This document shows positions 8,902 to 17,800 of a DNA stretch of 64,000 nucleotides, piece after piece (positions within the stretch are counted from its first letter, which is position 1; each line of letters begins with the position of its first letter). Below the pieces are notes generated by a model, which saw only the letters and a program-made list of their open reading frames with translations, did no database searches and was not told where the DNA came from. This DNA comes from JAHEFT01 sp963700705 (lineage in GTDB: Bacteria; Pseudomonadota; Gammaproteobacteria; Xanthomonadales; SZUA-36): assembly GCA_963700705.1 (NCBI GenBank), contig CAVOYQ010000009.1:279886-343885 (forward strand), given 5' to 3'. The translations under genes and the position numbers were made by a program.

Positions 8902-9964
8902 GCAGTGACGCCTGGTGTTCCTGCATCAGGGGATCGATGAGCGAATCGAGATTGCCGTTCATGATGTCATCGAGCTTGTAAAGCGTCAGGTTGATCCTGT
9001 GGTCGGTGATCCGTCCCTGGGGAAAATTGTAGGTCCGAATGCGCTGGGATCGATCTCCGCTGCCAACCTGGATTCGACGGGATTCCGCAATTTCACTTTC
9101 CTGCCGGGATTGTTCTTCCTGTAGCAGTCGCGCCTGCAGCAGCGACATGGCGCGTGCCCGGTTCTTGTGTTGAGAGCGTTCATCCTGGCATTCAACCACG
9201 ATCCCGCTGGGAAGGTGGGTCAGGCGGATCGCCGAGTCAGTCTTGTTGACGTGCTGGCCGCCCGCCCCCGAAGCGCGAAAAGTGTCCACACGCAGGTCAG
9301 CCGGGTTGATTTCTATGGCCTCCACCTCGTCAACCTCGGGCAGGATGGCGACGGTGCAGGCTGACGTGTGAATCCGGCCCTGGGATTCGGTTTCCGGAAC
9401 CCTCTGCACCCGGTGCGTACCGGATTCGAACTTGAAACGCGAGTACGCACCCTGTCCGGCAATCAACACGATAATTTCCCTGAAGCCGCCATGCTCCCCC
9501 GGGTTCTGATTCAGTACTTCCAGGCTCCAGCCCTGGTTCTCTGCGTATTTCTGGTACATCCTGAAAAGGTCGCCGGCAAATATGGCGGCTTCATCTCCCC
9601 CGGTGCCGGCTCGAATTTCCAGGAAAATATTCCGGTTGTCATTGGGGTCTTTCGGCAGCAGCAGCAACTGTATGGCTTTTTCCAGCGATTCGAGTTGGCG
9701 TGCGGCTTCCTGCAACTCCTCTTCAGCCATATCCCGCAGATCACGATCCGCATCGTCGAGCATCTGCTGTGCCTGGTCCATCGACTCCCGGGTGGCCAGC
9801 CACTTCTGCCAGGACTGCATCAAGGGCTCGAGATGGGCATACTCCATGGACAGATCCCTGAACCGCTTCTGGTCGGAAAATACCTCGGGCTGGGAAAGCA
9901 TCAGGCCGAGCTCCTCGTGCCGGGAGGCCACCTGCTGGAGCCTTTCATGCAAAGAAGCCTTCAT
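8882..9964 (-). CDS. prfA: Peptide chain release factor 1
   Basis: RF1 reads UAA and UAG stop codons and triggers peptide release. It is 360 aa, the standard length. The GGQ loop is in GAGGQHVNKTDSA and the codon-recognition P-x-T is in VPETESQGRIHTSA. Its ATG overlaps the hemA stop by 4 bp, giving the common hemA–prfA pair. prmC, which often follows, is replaced by the convergent DUF4105 gene. Confidence 0.97.
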   Translation of the reverse strand: MKASLHERLQQVASRHEELGLMLSQPEVFSDQKRFRDLSMEYAHLEPLMQSWQKWLATRESMDQAQQMLDDADRDLRDMAEEELQEAARQLESLEKAIQLLLLPKDPNDNRNIFLEIRAGTGGDEAAIFAGDLFRMYQKYAENQGWSLEVLNQNPGEHGGFREIIVLIAGQGAYSRFKFESGTHRVQRVPETESQGRIHTSACTVAILPEVDEVEAIEINPADLRVDTFRASGAGGQHVNKTDSAIRLTHLPSGIVVECQDERSQHKNRARAMSLLQARLLQEEQSRQESEIAESRRIQVGSGDRSQRIRTYNFPQGRITDHRINLTLYKLDDIMNGNLDSLIDPLMQEHQASLLMTSGF

Positions 9965-11229
9965 TCTTCCGCTTCCGGGTCATCTTTCCGAAAGATGCGG
10001 TCTGCCGCCTTCAATACCTCGTAGTCCTGGTTTTCGGCAGCTTCCCGCAACCGTTTGCTCGGTAAATGCAGGATCTTGTTGGTGAGCGTCCGGGCAAATT
10101 GGTTCAGCACTTCCGCCGGATCCTGGCCGGCTTCCAGTTTGCGCAGGGCCCAGTCTGTCAGGTCCTGTTCATGTTCGTGCGATTGCTCACGAATCTTTTT
10201 CAGCGTGCGTGAAACCCGGATGCCGGACAGCCAGCGCATGAAGCCGGCTACCGCTTCGTCTACTTCCCCGACTGCTGATAAAGCCGCGGCATTCCGCTGT
10301 TCCATGTTTTCATCGACCACCTGCTGGAGATCATCGATGGTGTACAGGTATACGTCCTTGATCTTCGCAACTTCCGGGTCGATGTCCCGGGGAACGGCAA
10401 TGTCCACCAGGAACATCGGGCGGTGCCTGCGCTTTCTCAAAGCGGCTTTGATGTCCGGTTTTCTGATGACCGGTTCCGGACTCGCCGTCGAACTGATCAG
10501 GATATCCGCCATGGGCAATGCCTGGTCCAGCTGGTCCAGGGTCAGGGCGCTTGCGCCCATTTCTGCAGCGAGTTCCTCGGCCTTGTCGCGGCTCCGGTTA
10601 ACGATCAGCAGGTTGGCAATGCCATGATCGCGAAGGTAGCGGCCGCAAAGTTGAACCATCTCTCCCGCCCCAACCAGCACGACGGTCTTCGTCCGCAGGT
10701 CGCCAAAGATCTGGCGGGCCAGTACGACAGCGGTATACGCAACCGACACCGTGTGATCGCTGATGCCCGAGTTGGTCCTGATGGATTTGGCAGCGTTGAA
10801 GGTGTGCTGAAACAGGCGATCCAGGACTTTGCCCAGGCTTCCGGCGTCGTGCGCCTGCTGCCATGCGTCTTTCAGCTGGCCAAGGATTTGCGTTTCGCCA
10901 AGAACCAGTGAGTCCAGGCCGCTAGCCACGCGAATCAGGTGCCGGGCCGCTGCTTCACCTTCATGCTGATACAGGTGTCGATCCAGTTCGCCAACAGGGA
11001 TTTCGTTGACCCGGTGAATCCAGTCAACCAACTCGCCTTTTCCCGCCACCGTAGACAGGCAGTAGATCTCCGTGCGATTGCAAGTCCCCAGGATCACCAC
11101 TTCTTCGATACCGTCCAACGCACACAGTTCACGTGCCCGGTCAGGGTATTCTGACCGTGATATGGCAACCTTCTCCCTGATGGCTATCGGGGCGGTATGG
11201 TGGCTGATTCCAATCGTAAAAAGAGGCAT
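9961..11229 (-). CDS. hemA: Glutamyl-tRNA reductase
   Basis: First step of C5-pathway tetrapyrrole synthesis: it reduces Glu-tRNA to glutamate-1-semialdehyde with NADPH. 422 aa. N-terminal GISHHTAP, catalytic Cys in GTCNRTEIY near residue 50, NADPH-binding VLVGAGEM near 185, and a C-terminal helical dimerisation domain. It is divergent from the TPR lipoprotein, with a MITE-like element in the shared upstream region. Confidence 0.97.
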   Translation of the reverse strand: MPLFTIGISHHTAPIAIREKVAISRSEYPDRARELCALDGIEEVVILGTCNRTEIYCLSTVAGKGELVDWIHRVNEIPVGELDRHLYQHEGEAAARHLIRVASGLDSLVLGETQILGQLKDAWQQAHDAGSLGKVLDRLFQHTFNAAKSIRTNSGISDHTVSVAYTAVVLARQIFGDLRTKTVVLVGAGEMVQLCGRYLRDHGIANLLIVNRSRDKAEELAAEMGASALTLDQLDQALPMADILISSTASPEPVIRKPDIKAALRKRRHRPMFLVDIAVPRDIDPEVAKIKDVYLYTIDDLQQVVDENMEQRNAAALSAVGEVDEAVAGFMRWLSGIRVSRTLKKIREQSHEHEQDLTDWALRKLEAGQDPAEVLNQFARTLTNKILHLPSKRLREAAENQDYEVLKAADRIFRKDDPEAEE

Positions 11230-11330
11230 GGGCTCAAGGAATTTCTGATCAATTATCGACGGAGTGCGGTTTTGTCCAAAAACCTGCAGACCGCGCGCTG
11301 ATTCTGCGGGTGAAACCCTCTTTTATCAAG

Positions 11331-11679
11331 TTAGGGAACCTCTGATTAATTATGCGCGGGCGCGACGGTGTCTTTGCGGGATGCTCCGGTCCGCTTTTGG
11401 TAAGCGCGATTGGGTGATTCCCAATGAGCGAATCAAAATGGGGCGGGGCGCCCGCAAAGGCCCGTCCCGTAAGGGTTTCGCCGCAAAGGCCGCATCTCGC
11501 ACACAGCCCGCCTCGGCCATAGCCACGGCTATGGCTACGCGCAACGGCATTCCGACAGGGCTTCTTTGCCTTCGGCAAAACCGCCCTGCCTTCATTGCCT
11601 GCGCTCGGCCCGCTGCGCACAATCTGCGGCTTTTTCGGCAGAAACGCGCTCCGTGCATAATTGATCAGAGGTTCCTTAG
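11331..11679. mobile_element. MITE-like element with ~33-bp terminal inverted repeats, hemA/TPR spacer
   Basis: The left end GGGAACCTCTGATTAATTAT (from 11334) is matched by a reverse-complement copy ending near 11675; similarity extends about 33 bp with few mismatches. The trinucleotide TTA flanks both ends (11331-11333 and 11676-11678), a possible target duplication. There is no credible coding region. Inside are a perfect hairpin CCATAGCC-AC-GGCTATGG (11518-11535) and one copy of hairpin H1 (11556-11588). The element occupies most of the 512-bp gap between hemA and the TPR gene, so it may influence both promoters. Confidence 0.7.
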
Positions 11680-11741
11680 AAAGGACATTATTGAACAATC
11701 GGGATTGGTTCAGCCGCGGCAAACGCGTATCCTTTGCATCC

Positions 11742-13491
11742 ATGAAAAGCCGCTTATACATAGTGATCGTCTGGTTCGTGGCCGTATTGCTCACATGCGG
11801 CTGCGCCACCGGTTCAAAACGAACAGCCGACCCGAAATCCGGCAACTCGCCGGACACGCCAGGGTGCGGTGATTGAAGCCTCTGATAAGGAAAATCTGCC
11901 GCCGCCTACGGATGAAGAGGTCATGTACCGGGTTTTCGCAGCGGAATATCTGGGTGCGGAAGGCGACCTGGATGGTGCCGTTGAAGAATATCTCGAAGCC
12001 GCTTTGAGATCGGAGGATGTTGAGATTGCCCGCAGGGCCACCCGGGTCGCATACGCAGCCGAGGCCTGGCAGCAGGCCGCCATGGCTGCAGACCGGTGGG
12101 CGGTGCTGGACCCGGACAATGTCGCAGCACATGAAGCGGCTGCGACTGCGATGCTGGCAGTCGGTGATTACTTTGGCGCCGAATTCCAGATATTGGCCAT
12201 TCTCGATCTGATGGGAGATTCCACTGAAGCCTGGATGCTGGTTTCCAACCTGATGTCCCACGCCGGCAGTCCCGAAAACGCGAACGAAATACTGGAAGAA
12301 GTCCTGTCCGCCAGGGGCGCTGCGGACAATGCCTATGCGATGTTTGCGCGCAGCCAGCTGGCGGTCCGGGCGAAGGATTTGAACCGGGCGTTTGAACTGG
12401 CCAGGCAGGCTGTTGAACTGGAACCTGAGCAGCTGGAGTTTTTGACCTGGGCGGGAAGGCTTGCGCTAAACCTGAAACTCACGGAAACCGGATTGGAGTT
12501 CATCAGGAGAGCCTGGAAGCTCAACCCGAATGACCATGACCTGTCTCTGGCATTCGCAGACCTGTTGGCGCGAAATGGTCGCGCGGAGGAGGCCCGTACT
12601 GTATTGGAGGACATGCCGCAGACTCCCGACGTGATGCTGTCCAGGATACTGTTCGAACTGAGCACGAAAAACCAGCCGGGCGCGGAAAAGCTGTTTACGG
12701 AATTCGGGGAAATGGATTTCGACGATTCGCAGGAAAAGGTGTTTTACCAGGCCCAGGCGGCTGAAGCCCTGGGATATTTTGACCAGGCGATCGCCTTTTA
12801 TGGGGAAGTGACCTCGGGCGACCGGGCCATGGCAGCGGCCATCCGGATAGCGGAATTGAAAGCCGTCGGTGGCGATTTGGAAGCCGCGCGGAAGGAATTG
12901 GCTGATCTTCGTGCCAATGGCAATCCTGCGATCATGGAGGAGAGCTGGCTTGCCGAGGCACGGATTTTGCGTGAAGCAAACCTCAAGGAAGAGTCATTCG
13001 AGATACTCGACGCGGCCATTTCCAGCATGCCCGGCTCCATGGCCATTCTGTACACGCACGCCCTGCTCGCGGCCGAACTGGGCTGGGTTGATATCGCAGA
13101 AAAGGATTTGCGACAGGTTATCGCCGCCCAGCCGGAAAACGCCGCTGCGCTCAATGCGTTGGGTTACACGCTGGCGGATCAGACGGAGAGGTATGAAGAG
13201 GCCGAAGAACTGATCAGGCAAGCCTACATCCTGGAGCCCAATGAAGCCTCCATCATCGATAGCATGGGCTGGATTGCCTTCCGCCTGGGCCGCTTGCAGG
13301 AGGCTATCCAATTTCTGCAAAAAGCCTGGCAACTGGACAGGAATCCGGAAATCGCAGCGCATCTGGGCGAGGTGTTCTGGGCCAGCGGCAACCGCGATGC
13401 AGCGCTGAAGATCTGGCGCGAAGGCTTTGACATCAACCCCGACAACCCGGTACTGGTTGAAACACTCGGGCGACTGGAAGTCAGCTTTTGA
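11742..13491 (+). CDS. TPR-repeat lipoprotein (PA4667-type), frameshifted after the signal peptide
   Basis: The TPR body (about 540 aa from 11869) has many tetratricopeptide helices, e.g. NALGYTLADQTERYEEAEELIRQA, and sits directly before lolB as in Pseudomonas. The body alone lacks a signal sequence. An ATG at 11742 in the previous frame encodes a lipoprotein-type signal (hydrophobic VIVWFVAVLLTCGCATG) and a short linker that hits TGA 11874. Removing one base at 11865 (GGG-T-GCG GTG) joins the two as a 582-aa lipoprotein. The span is 3n+1 nt. Role unknown, probably envelope-associated; a scaffolding function is inferred only from the TPRs. Confidence 0.75.
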
Positions 13492-14120
13492 ACCCGAGGT
13501 TATGCCCGGTTCCGGCCTTGTTGCTTGCTGTTGTTCTGCTTTCTGCATGCACTACCACACCAACTGTAAAGACGGGCGAGTCGGAACGGATTCGCCTTTA
13601 CCAGGCAAAATCTGATCAATTGGCCACCTTCAGTGCGTGGAGTCTGGAGGGCCGGTTGGCCGTCAGCAACGAAGTCGATGGCGGCAGCGGCCAGTTTCGC
13701 TGGAACAGGAATGCCGCCGTCAGCCGGATGGATTTCCACGGGGCGCTCGGCCGCGGCGCCTGGCAACTGGAGGCTGATGAACAAGGCGCCGAACTTACGC
13801 TCGCTGATGGCACCGTTCACCGTGCCAACTCAATTGACCGGCTCGTCCGGCAACAGGTGAAATGGGAGATTCCGGTGGAGAACCTGTCGTGGTGGGTTCG
13901 CGGACTGGCCACGCCCGGACGGTTCCGGGAGCGGGTAATCGACGGGGAAGGAAACATCAGTAAACTGCTGCAGGACGGCTGGACCATCGAGTACGACAGG
14001 TACCGGGTTTTCGAAGGGCTGAGCCTGCCGGTCAAGCTGACGGCGCGGCAGGGGAAGTGGAAGGTAAAGCTGGCGATCCGAAGTTGGGATTTGAACGAGG
14101 CGCCTGTTGCCAATGACTGA
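13488..14120 (+). CDS. lolB: Outer-membrane lipoprotein insertion factor LolB
   Basis: LolB receives lipoproteins from LolA and inserts them into the outer membrane. 210 aa with lipobox LLSAC, then the LolB pattern FSAWSLEGRLAVSNE, GQFRW and LSWWVRGL. The only in-frame start that keeps the signal peptide is TTG 13488, overlapping the preceding TGA, so translational coupling is likely. ispE follows with an 8-bp overlap. Confidence 0.92.
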   Translation: MNPRLCPVPALLLAVVLLSACTTTPTVKTGESERIRLYQAKSDQLATFSAWSLEGRLAVSNEVDGGSGQFRWNRNAAVSRMDFHGALGRGAWQLEADEQGAELTLADGTVHRANSIDRLVRQQVKWEIPVENLSWWVRGLATPGRFRERVIDGEGNISKLLQDGWTIEYDRYRVFEGLSLPVKLTARQGKWKVKLAIRSWDLNEAPVAND

Positions 14121-14964
14121 TTGCGCTGTTTCCTGCTGGCCGGCTCCCGCGAAAATCAATCTTTTCCTGCACGTCACCGGTCGCCGGCCTGACGGATATC
14201 ACGATATCCAGACTCTTTTCCAGTTGATTGATTGGGGAGATGAAGTCCGGATTCGCCTAACCCCTGCGCCGGAGATTGTCCGGGCGCCGGCTGACTACGG
14301 CGTAGCGGAATCGGAAGACCTGGTTGTCCGTGCGGCAAAACTGCTGCAATCAGAAGCCGGATGCCGCAAAGGCGCTCAAATTGAAGTAGTGAAGCGTGTG
14401 CCTCTCGGCTCGGGTTTGGGCGGCGGAAGCTCGGATGCCGCCACCGTGCTGCTTGCTTTGAACCGCTTGTGGAAATGCGGCCTTGGCCGGGATGAACTGG
14501 CCGGGCTTGGGCGGGTGCTGGGCGCTGATGTGCCGGTGTTCATTCACGGGCACAGCGCGATGGCTGAAGGTGTCGGAGACGATCTCAAACCGGTCTGCCT
14601 GGGTGAAAGGCATTACCTGTTGGTGTTCCCGGGCATTTCGGTTTCAACCCGGGAAATATTTTCCGATGCGGATTTGTGCCGAAATTCGAAACCGGTCAGC
14701 CTGGATGATGCGTTGGCGGGGGAAGGTGGAAACGATTGTGAACCTGTCGTCAGGAAACGGTTTCCGGCGATTGGCAGGGTCATGGACGTGCTCGGAAAAT
14801 GGGGGAAACCGCGGATGACAGGCACGGGCAGTGCGATCTTTGTGCCCATGCGCGATAAAATGAGTGCAATGAGCGCGGCAAGCGCGATAAAAACTTTATA
14901 TAATGTGCGCGCTGTCCGCGGGGTAGATGTGTCTGCGCTGCATGAGATGTTGGACAGCTGTTGA
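14113..14964 (+). CDS. ispE: 4-diphosphocytidyl-2-C-methyl-D-erythritol kinase
   Basis: GHMP-family kinase of the MEP isoprenoid pathway. About 283 aa with PAPAKINLFLHVTGRRPDGYH at the N-terminus, the ATP-binding motif PLGSGLGGGSSDAA near residue 97, and a C-terminal GTGSAIF. ATG 14113 overlaps the lolB stop region; an in-frame TTG at 14107 is less likely. tRNA-Gln begins 12 bp downstream. Confidence 0.96.
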   Translation: MTDCAVSCWPAPAKINLFLHVTGRRPDGYHDIQTLFQLIDWGDEVRIRLTPAPEIVRAPADYGVAESEDLVVRAAKLLQSEAGCRKGAQIEVVKRVPLGSGLGGGSSDAATVLLALNRLWKCGLGRDELAGLGRVLGADVPVFIHGHSAMAEGVGDDLKPVCLGERHYLLVFPGISVSTREIFSDADLCRNSKPVSLDDALAGEGGNDCEPVVRKRFPAIGRVMDVLGKWGKPRMTGTGSAIFVPMRDKMSAMSAASAIKTLYNVRAVRGVDVSALHEMLDSC

Positions 14965-14976
14965 AATCAATATTAC

Positions 14977-15053
14977 TGGGACGTCGCCAAGCTGGTTAAG
15001 GCACGGGGTTTTGATCCCCGCATTCGCAGGTTCGAATCCTGCCGTCCCAGCCA
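14977..15053 (+). tRNA. tRNA-Gln (anticodon TTG)
   Basis: 77 nt including an encoded CCA. The acceptor stem TGGGACG/CGTCCCA pairs fully; the anticodon loop TTTTGAT between CGGGG and CCCCG gives TTG; the T-arm is GCAGGTTCGAATCCTGC. It sits between ispE and prs, as in Pseudomonas. Confidence 0.96.
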
Positions 15054-15056
15054 TTC

Positions 15057-15077
15057 AATTGATCAGAGGTTCCTTAA
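15057..15077. repeat. Solitary AATTGATCAGAGGTTCCTTAA repeat abutting tRNA-Gln
   Basis: A 21-bp copy of the right terminal repeat of the 11.3-kb element starts 3 bp after the tRNA CCA end and lies just upstream of the prs ribosome-binding site. No partner arm was seen nearby. It may be an insertion remnant or a processing/termination signal for the tRNA. Confidence 0.6.
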
Positions 15078-15095
15078 ACGAAGCGGGGCAGGAGT

Positions 15096-16049
15096 TTGTC
15101 AATTTCATCACTGATGGTTTTCTCGGGTAATGCAAACCTGAGGCTGGCGAGCAGTATCGCGCACGAACTCAATGTGCCAATGGGCAGGGCAGTCGTCGGG
15201 CGGTTCAGCGACGGCGAAGTCATGGTGGAGATCATGGACAATGTTCGTGGTCGCGACGTCTACGTGATCCAGCCCACCTGCATGCCCACGGCTGATAATT
15301 TCATGGAATTGCTGGTGATGATCGATGCGATGAAACGGGCATCGGCGTACCGCATTACAGCCGTGATTCCCTATTTTGGATACGGCCGGCAGGACCGGCG
15401 TCCCCGTTCAGCCCGCGTCCCGATTACCGCCAAGGTCGCCGCCATGATGATTTCGGCAGTAGGAACGGACCGGGTCGTCACCGTCGACCTGCATTCCGAC
15501 CAGATACAGGGTTTCTTTGATATCCCGGTCGATAACGTCTACGCCTCTCCCCTGACCCTGGCGGATATCTGGCAACAGCAGTCGGGTAATGAAATAGTCG
15601 TGGTTTCCCCGGATGTCGGCGGGGTGGTCAGGGCGCGCGCAATCGCCAAGCGGCTGGACGCCGATCTGGCGATCATCGACAAACGCCGTCCGCGCGCCAA
15701 CGTCGCCACCGTGATGAACATCATCGGTGACGTCGAAGACAAGTGCTGCGTGTTGGTGGACGACATGGTGGATACGGCCGGAACGCTGTGCTCAGCGGCC
15801 GGGGCCTTGAAAAAGGAAGGCGCCAGGCGGGTGGTTGCTTATTGCGTTCACCCGGTGCTGTCCGGACCTGCGGTTGATAACATCATGAGTTCCCAGATGG
15901 ATGAGTTGGTGGTTACCGACACCATTCCGTTAAGCGAAGCGGCCCAGGCCTGTGGCAAAATCAGGCAGTTATCCATTGCCCAGATGCTGGCTGAAACCAT
16001 CAGGCGCATGGCGCATGGCGAGTCTGTCAGTTCCATGTACGTGGATTAG
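15096..16049 (+). CDS. prs: Ribose-phosphate pyrophosphokinase
   Basis: Makes PRPP from ribose-5-phosphate and ATP for nucleotide, His and Trp synthesis. About 317 aa: FSGNANLRLA start, VGRFSDGEV, YFGYGRQDRR, and the PRPP-binding loop VDDMVDTAGTL. Start uncertain: TTG 15096 (MSISSLMVF) matches family N-termini but sits only one base after GGAG; ATG 15114 gives MVFSGN. The 26-bp inverted repeat of the next element begins 23 bp after the stop. Confidence 0.95.
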   Translation: MSISSLMVFSGNANLRLASSIAHELNVPMGRAVVGRFSDGEVMVEIMDNVRGRDVYVIQPTCMPTADNFMELLVMIDAMKRASAYRITAVIPYFGYGRQDRRPRSARVPITAKVAAMMISAVGTDRVVTVDLHSDQIQGFFDIPVDNVYASPLTLADIWQQQSGNEIVVVSPDVGGVVRARAIAKRLDADLAIIDKRRPRANVATVMNIIGDVEDKCCVLVDDMVDTAGTLCSAAGALKKEGARRVVAYCVHPVLSGPAVDNIMSSQMDELVVTDTIPLSEAAQACGKIRQLSIAQMLAETIRRMAHGESVSSMYVD

Positions 16050-16071
16050 GGCCAGTTAACGGTTAGGGCCT

Positions 16072-16341
16072 TAGGGCCTGTTAACACTATTTGAATCGGC
16101 ACCGTTGCGGCTGAAAAAGCCCCAATCAAGGCACGAGGAGCAAAGTTTGGTTGCTCCAAATGAGCGACGAGTAACGCCGGGTGGGGCTTTTTCAGCCGCA
16201 ACCCGCAGGGCCGGGGTCCTTTTTCCGTCTGGCTGCGTTGTCAGTCGATCATATAGATTCACTATACTTCACTCCTTCCGCCTTGCCAGTCAAAAAAATG
16301 ACCTCCGGCGGTGATGATTCAAATAGTGTTAACAGGCCCTA
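16072..16341. mobile_element. MITE-like element with perfect 26-bp terminal inverted repeats
   Basis: TAGGGCCTGTTAACACTATT (from 16072, 26 bp to 16097) is exactly inverted at 16316-16341. The 218-bp interior has no plausible gene. It begins with a GGCTGAAAAAGCCCC segment echoed inversely by GGGGCTTTTTCAGCC about 75 bp later, forming a second inner stem. Located between prs and the rplY promoter, it fills the 400-bp gap. No transposase is present, so it would need one in trans. Confidence 0.78.
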
Positions 16342-16351
16342 GTAGCCGGGC

Positions 16352-16381
16352 TTCCATTCATTTACAGTTTTAATTTATAAT
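16352..16381 (+). promoter_or_regulatory. Predicted sigma-70 promoter of rplY
   Basis: TTCCAT, an 18-bp spacer, then a perfect TATAAT at 16376-16381, followed by a GC-rich stretch. It lies 70 bp upstream of rplY and immediately beyond the MITE-like element. The -35 box is weak. Confidence 0.55.
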
Positions 16382-16450
16382 GGGCGGCTGAATTTTGGTT
16401 CCTGGCCAGGTCGCGGGCCGGGTTAATTTTTACCTACGAGAGGTTTAATC

Positions 16451-17176
16451 ATGTCTGTTTCAACAACCATCATCGCGGAATTCCGTGAAGACGTGGGGAA
16501 AGGTGCGAGCCGCCGCCTGCGTCGGCAAGGGAAAGTCCCCGCAGTCATTTACGGCGGGCACCGCGAGCCGGCAACCCTGACGTTGCCGCACACGGAATTG
16601 CTGCACCAAACGGAAAATGAGTCGTTTTTTTCCAGTATTCTTGAAATCAAGGTTGGCGATCTGACCCAGCAGGCGGTCGTCCGGGACATGCACCGCCATC
16701 CCTTCAAGCCGGTGATCATGCACATCGATTTCATGCGCGTTTCAGCCGAAGAAGTCCTCAGGATTTCCGTGCCCATCCACTTCATCGGTGAAGACAAGTC
16801 ACCCGCGGGCAAGGCATCCGGCGTGGTTATTCAGCACCAGGTCACAGAAGTTGAAATTGCTGCTCTGCCCAGGAACCTGCCGGAGTTTTTGTCTGTCGAT
16901 CTCTCAGCGATGGATGCAGGCGATTCCGTCATGCTTTCCAGCATCGTGCTGCCTGAAGGTGTAACCATTCCGCAGCTGGAAATGGAAGGCGATGATCACG
17001 ATATGCCGGTCGCAAATGCGGTTCATGTCAAAGAAAGCCAGGGTTCAGGCGCCGCGGCAGCTGAAGAAGAAGCAGCAGCAATGGCTGCAGGCGAACTGGG
17101 CGAGGTTGGCTTGGTCGGTGAAGAAGACGGCGAGGATGAAGGCGCCGAGGATGAAGGCGGCGAAAAGGATAGCTGA
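16451..17176 (+). CDS. rplY: 50S ribosomal protein L25 (Ctc form)
   Basis: 5S rRNA-binding protein of the long TL5/Ctc type: 241 aa, against 94 in E. coli L25. The N-terminal RNA-binding part is FREDVGKGASRRLRRQGKVPAVIYGG; the C-terminal TL5 domain follows; the last 35 residues form an acidic, Ala/Gly-rich tail (EEDGEDEGAEDEGGE). An AGAGG precedes ATG 16451. pth follows 39 bp on. Confidence 0.95.
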   Translation: MSVSTTIIAEFREDVGKGASRRLRRQGKVPAVIYGGHREPATLTLPHTELLHQTENESFFSSILEIKVGDLTQQAVVRDMHRHPFKPVIMHIDFMRVSAEEVLRISVPIHFIGEDKSPAGKASGVVIQHQVTEVEIAALPRNLPEFLSVDLSAMDAGDSVMLSSIVLPEGVTIPQLEMEGDDHDMPVANAVHVKESQGSGAAAAEEEAAAMAAGELGEVGLVGEEDGEDEGAEDEGGEKDS

Positions 17177-17215
17177 CCGCTTTTCTGAACTTTTTTATTA
17201 CAGGCAGGTGACATT

Positions 17216-17800
17216 GTGCCTTTCCTGATCTTCGGGCTTGGTAATCCCGGCCCCGGTTATGCAGAAACCCGGCACAATGCCGGGTTTTGGTTTTTAGACC
17301 GCCTTGCGCAGTTGCAGGGCGCAAGTTACAGAACGCAGTCCAGGCTGCAATCGGAAATCGTGCGGGTCGTTCTGTACGGCAAGGAATGCATCCTGGCCAA
17401 GCCGACGACGTTCATGAATCACAGCGGACAAGCCGTTCGCGCGGTCATGGATTATTACAAAGTATCCGCGCACGAACTTCTGGTTGCTTATGACGAACTG
17501 GACTTGCCCCCGGGCGTGGTGCGCCTCAAGCAGGGCGGAGGGCACGGCGGACACAATGGGTTGCGCGACATTTTCCGCCATACCGTTGACCACGATTTTC
17601 TGCGGTTGAGAATCGGTATCGGGCATCCCGGCCACAAGGATGCCGTAACGGCTTACGTGCTTGGCCGCGCCACCGCTTCCCAGGAACGACTGATGCGCGA
17701 ATCCATTTCCGATGCGATCGACACCATGCCGAGAATTATCAGCGGGGATGTGGCCGGAGCGATGAAGGAATTACATACGGTGAAAGAAGATGGGCTTTAA
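17216..17800 (+). CDS. pth: Peptidyl-tRNA hydrolase
   Basis: Recycles peptidyl-tRNA released from stalled ribosomes. 194 aa; starts with GTG in VPFLIFGLGNPGPGYAETRHNAGF, where the His of TRHNAG is catalytic; KPTTFMNHSG and GGGHGGHNGLRD are conserved substrate-binding loops. It overlaps ychF by 11 bp. The rplY–pth–ychF order is widely conserved. Confidence 0.97.
   Translation: MPFLIFGLGNPGPGYAETRHNAGFWFLDRLAQLQGASYRTQSRLQSEIVRVVLYGKECILAKPTTFMNHSGQAVRAVMDYYKVSAHELLVAYDELDLPPGVVRLKQGGGHGGHNGLRDIFRHTVDHDFLRLRIGIGHPGHKDAVTAYVLGRATASQERLMRESISDAIDTMPRIISGDVAGAMKELHTVKEDGL

Noticed and set aside
11249..11857. Frames on both strands in the hemA upstream region (about 202 aa each)
   Set aside because: They run through the MITE-like element and its inverted repeats; composition is not protein-like.
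15057..15077. Phage-type attachment site at the tRNA-Gln 3' end
   Set aside because: The repeat next to the tRNA is one of several dispersed copies, with no integrase or duplicated tRNA end nearby.
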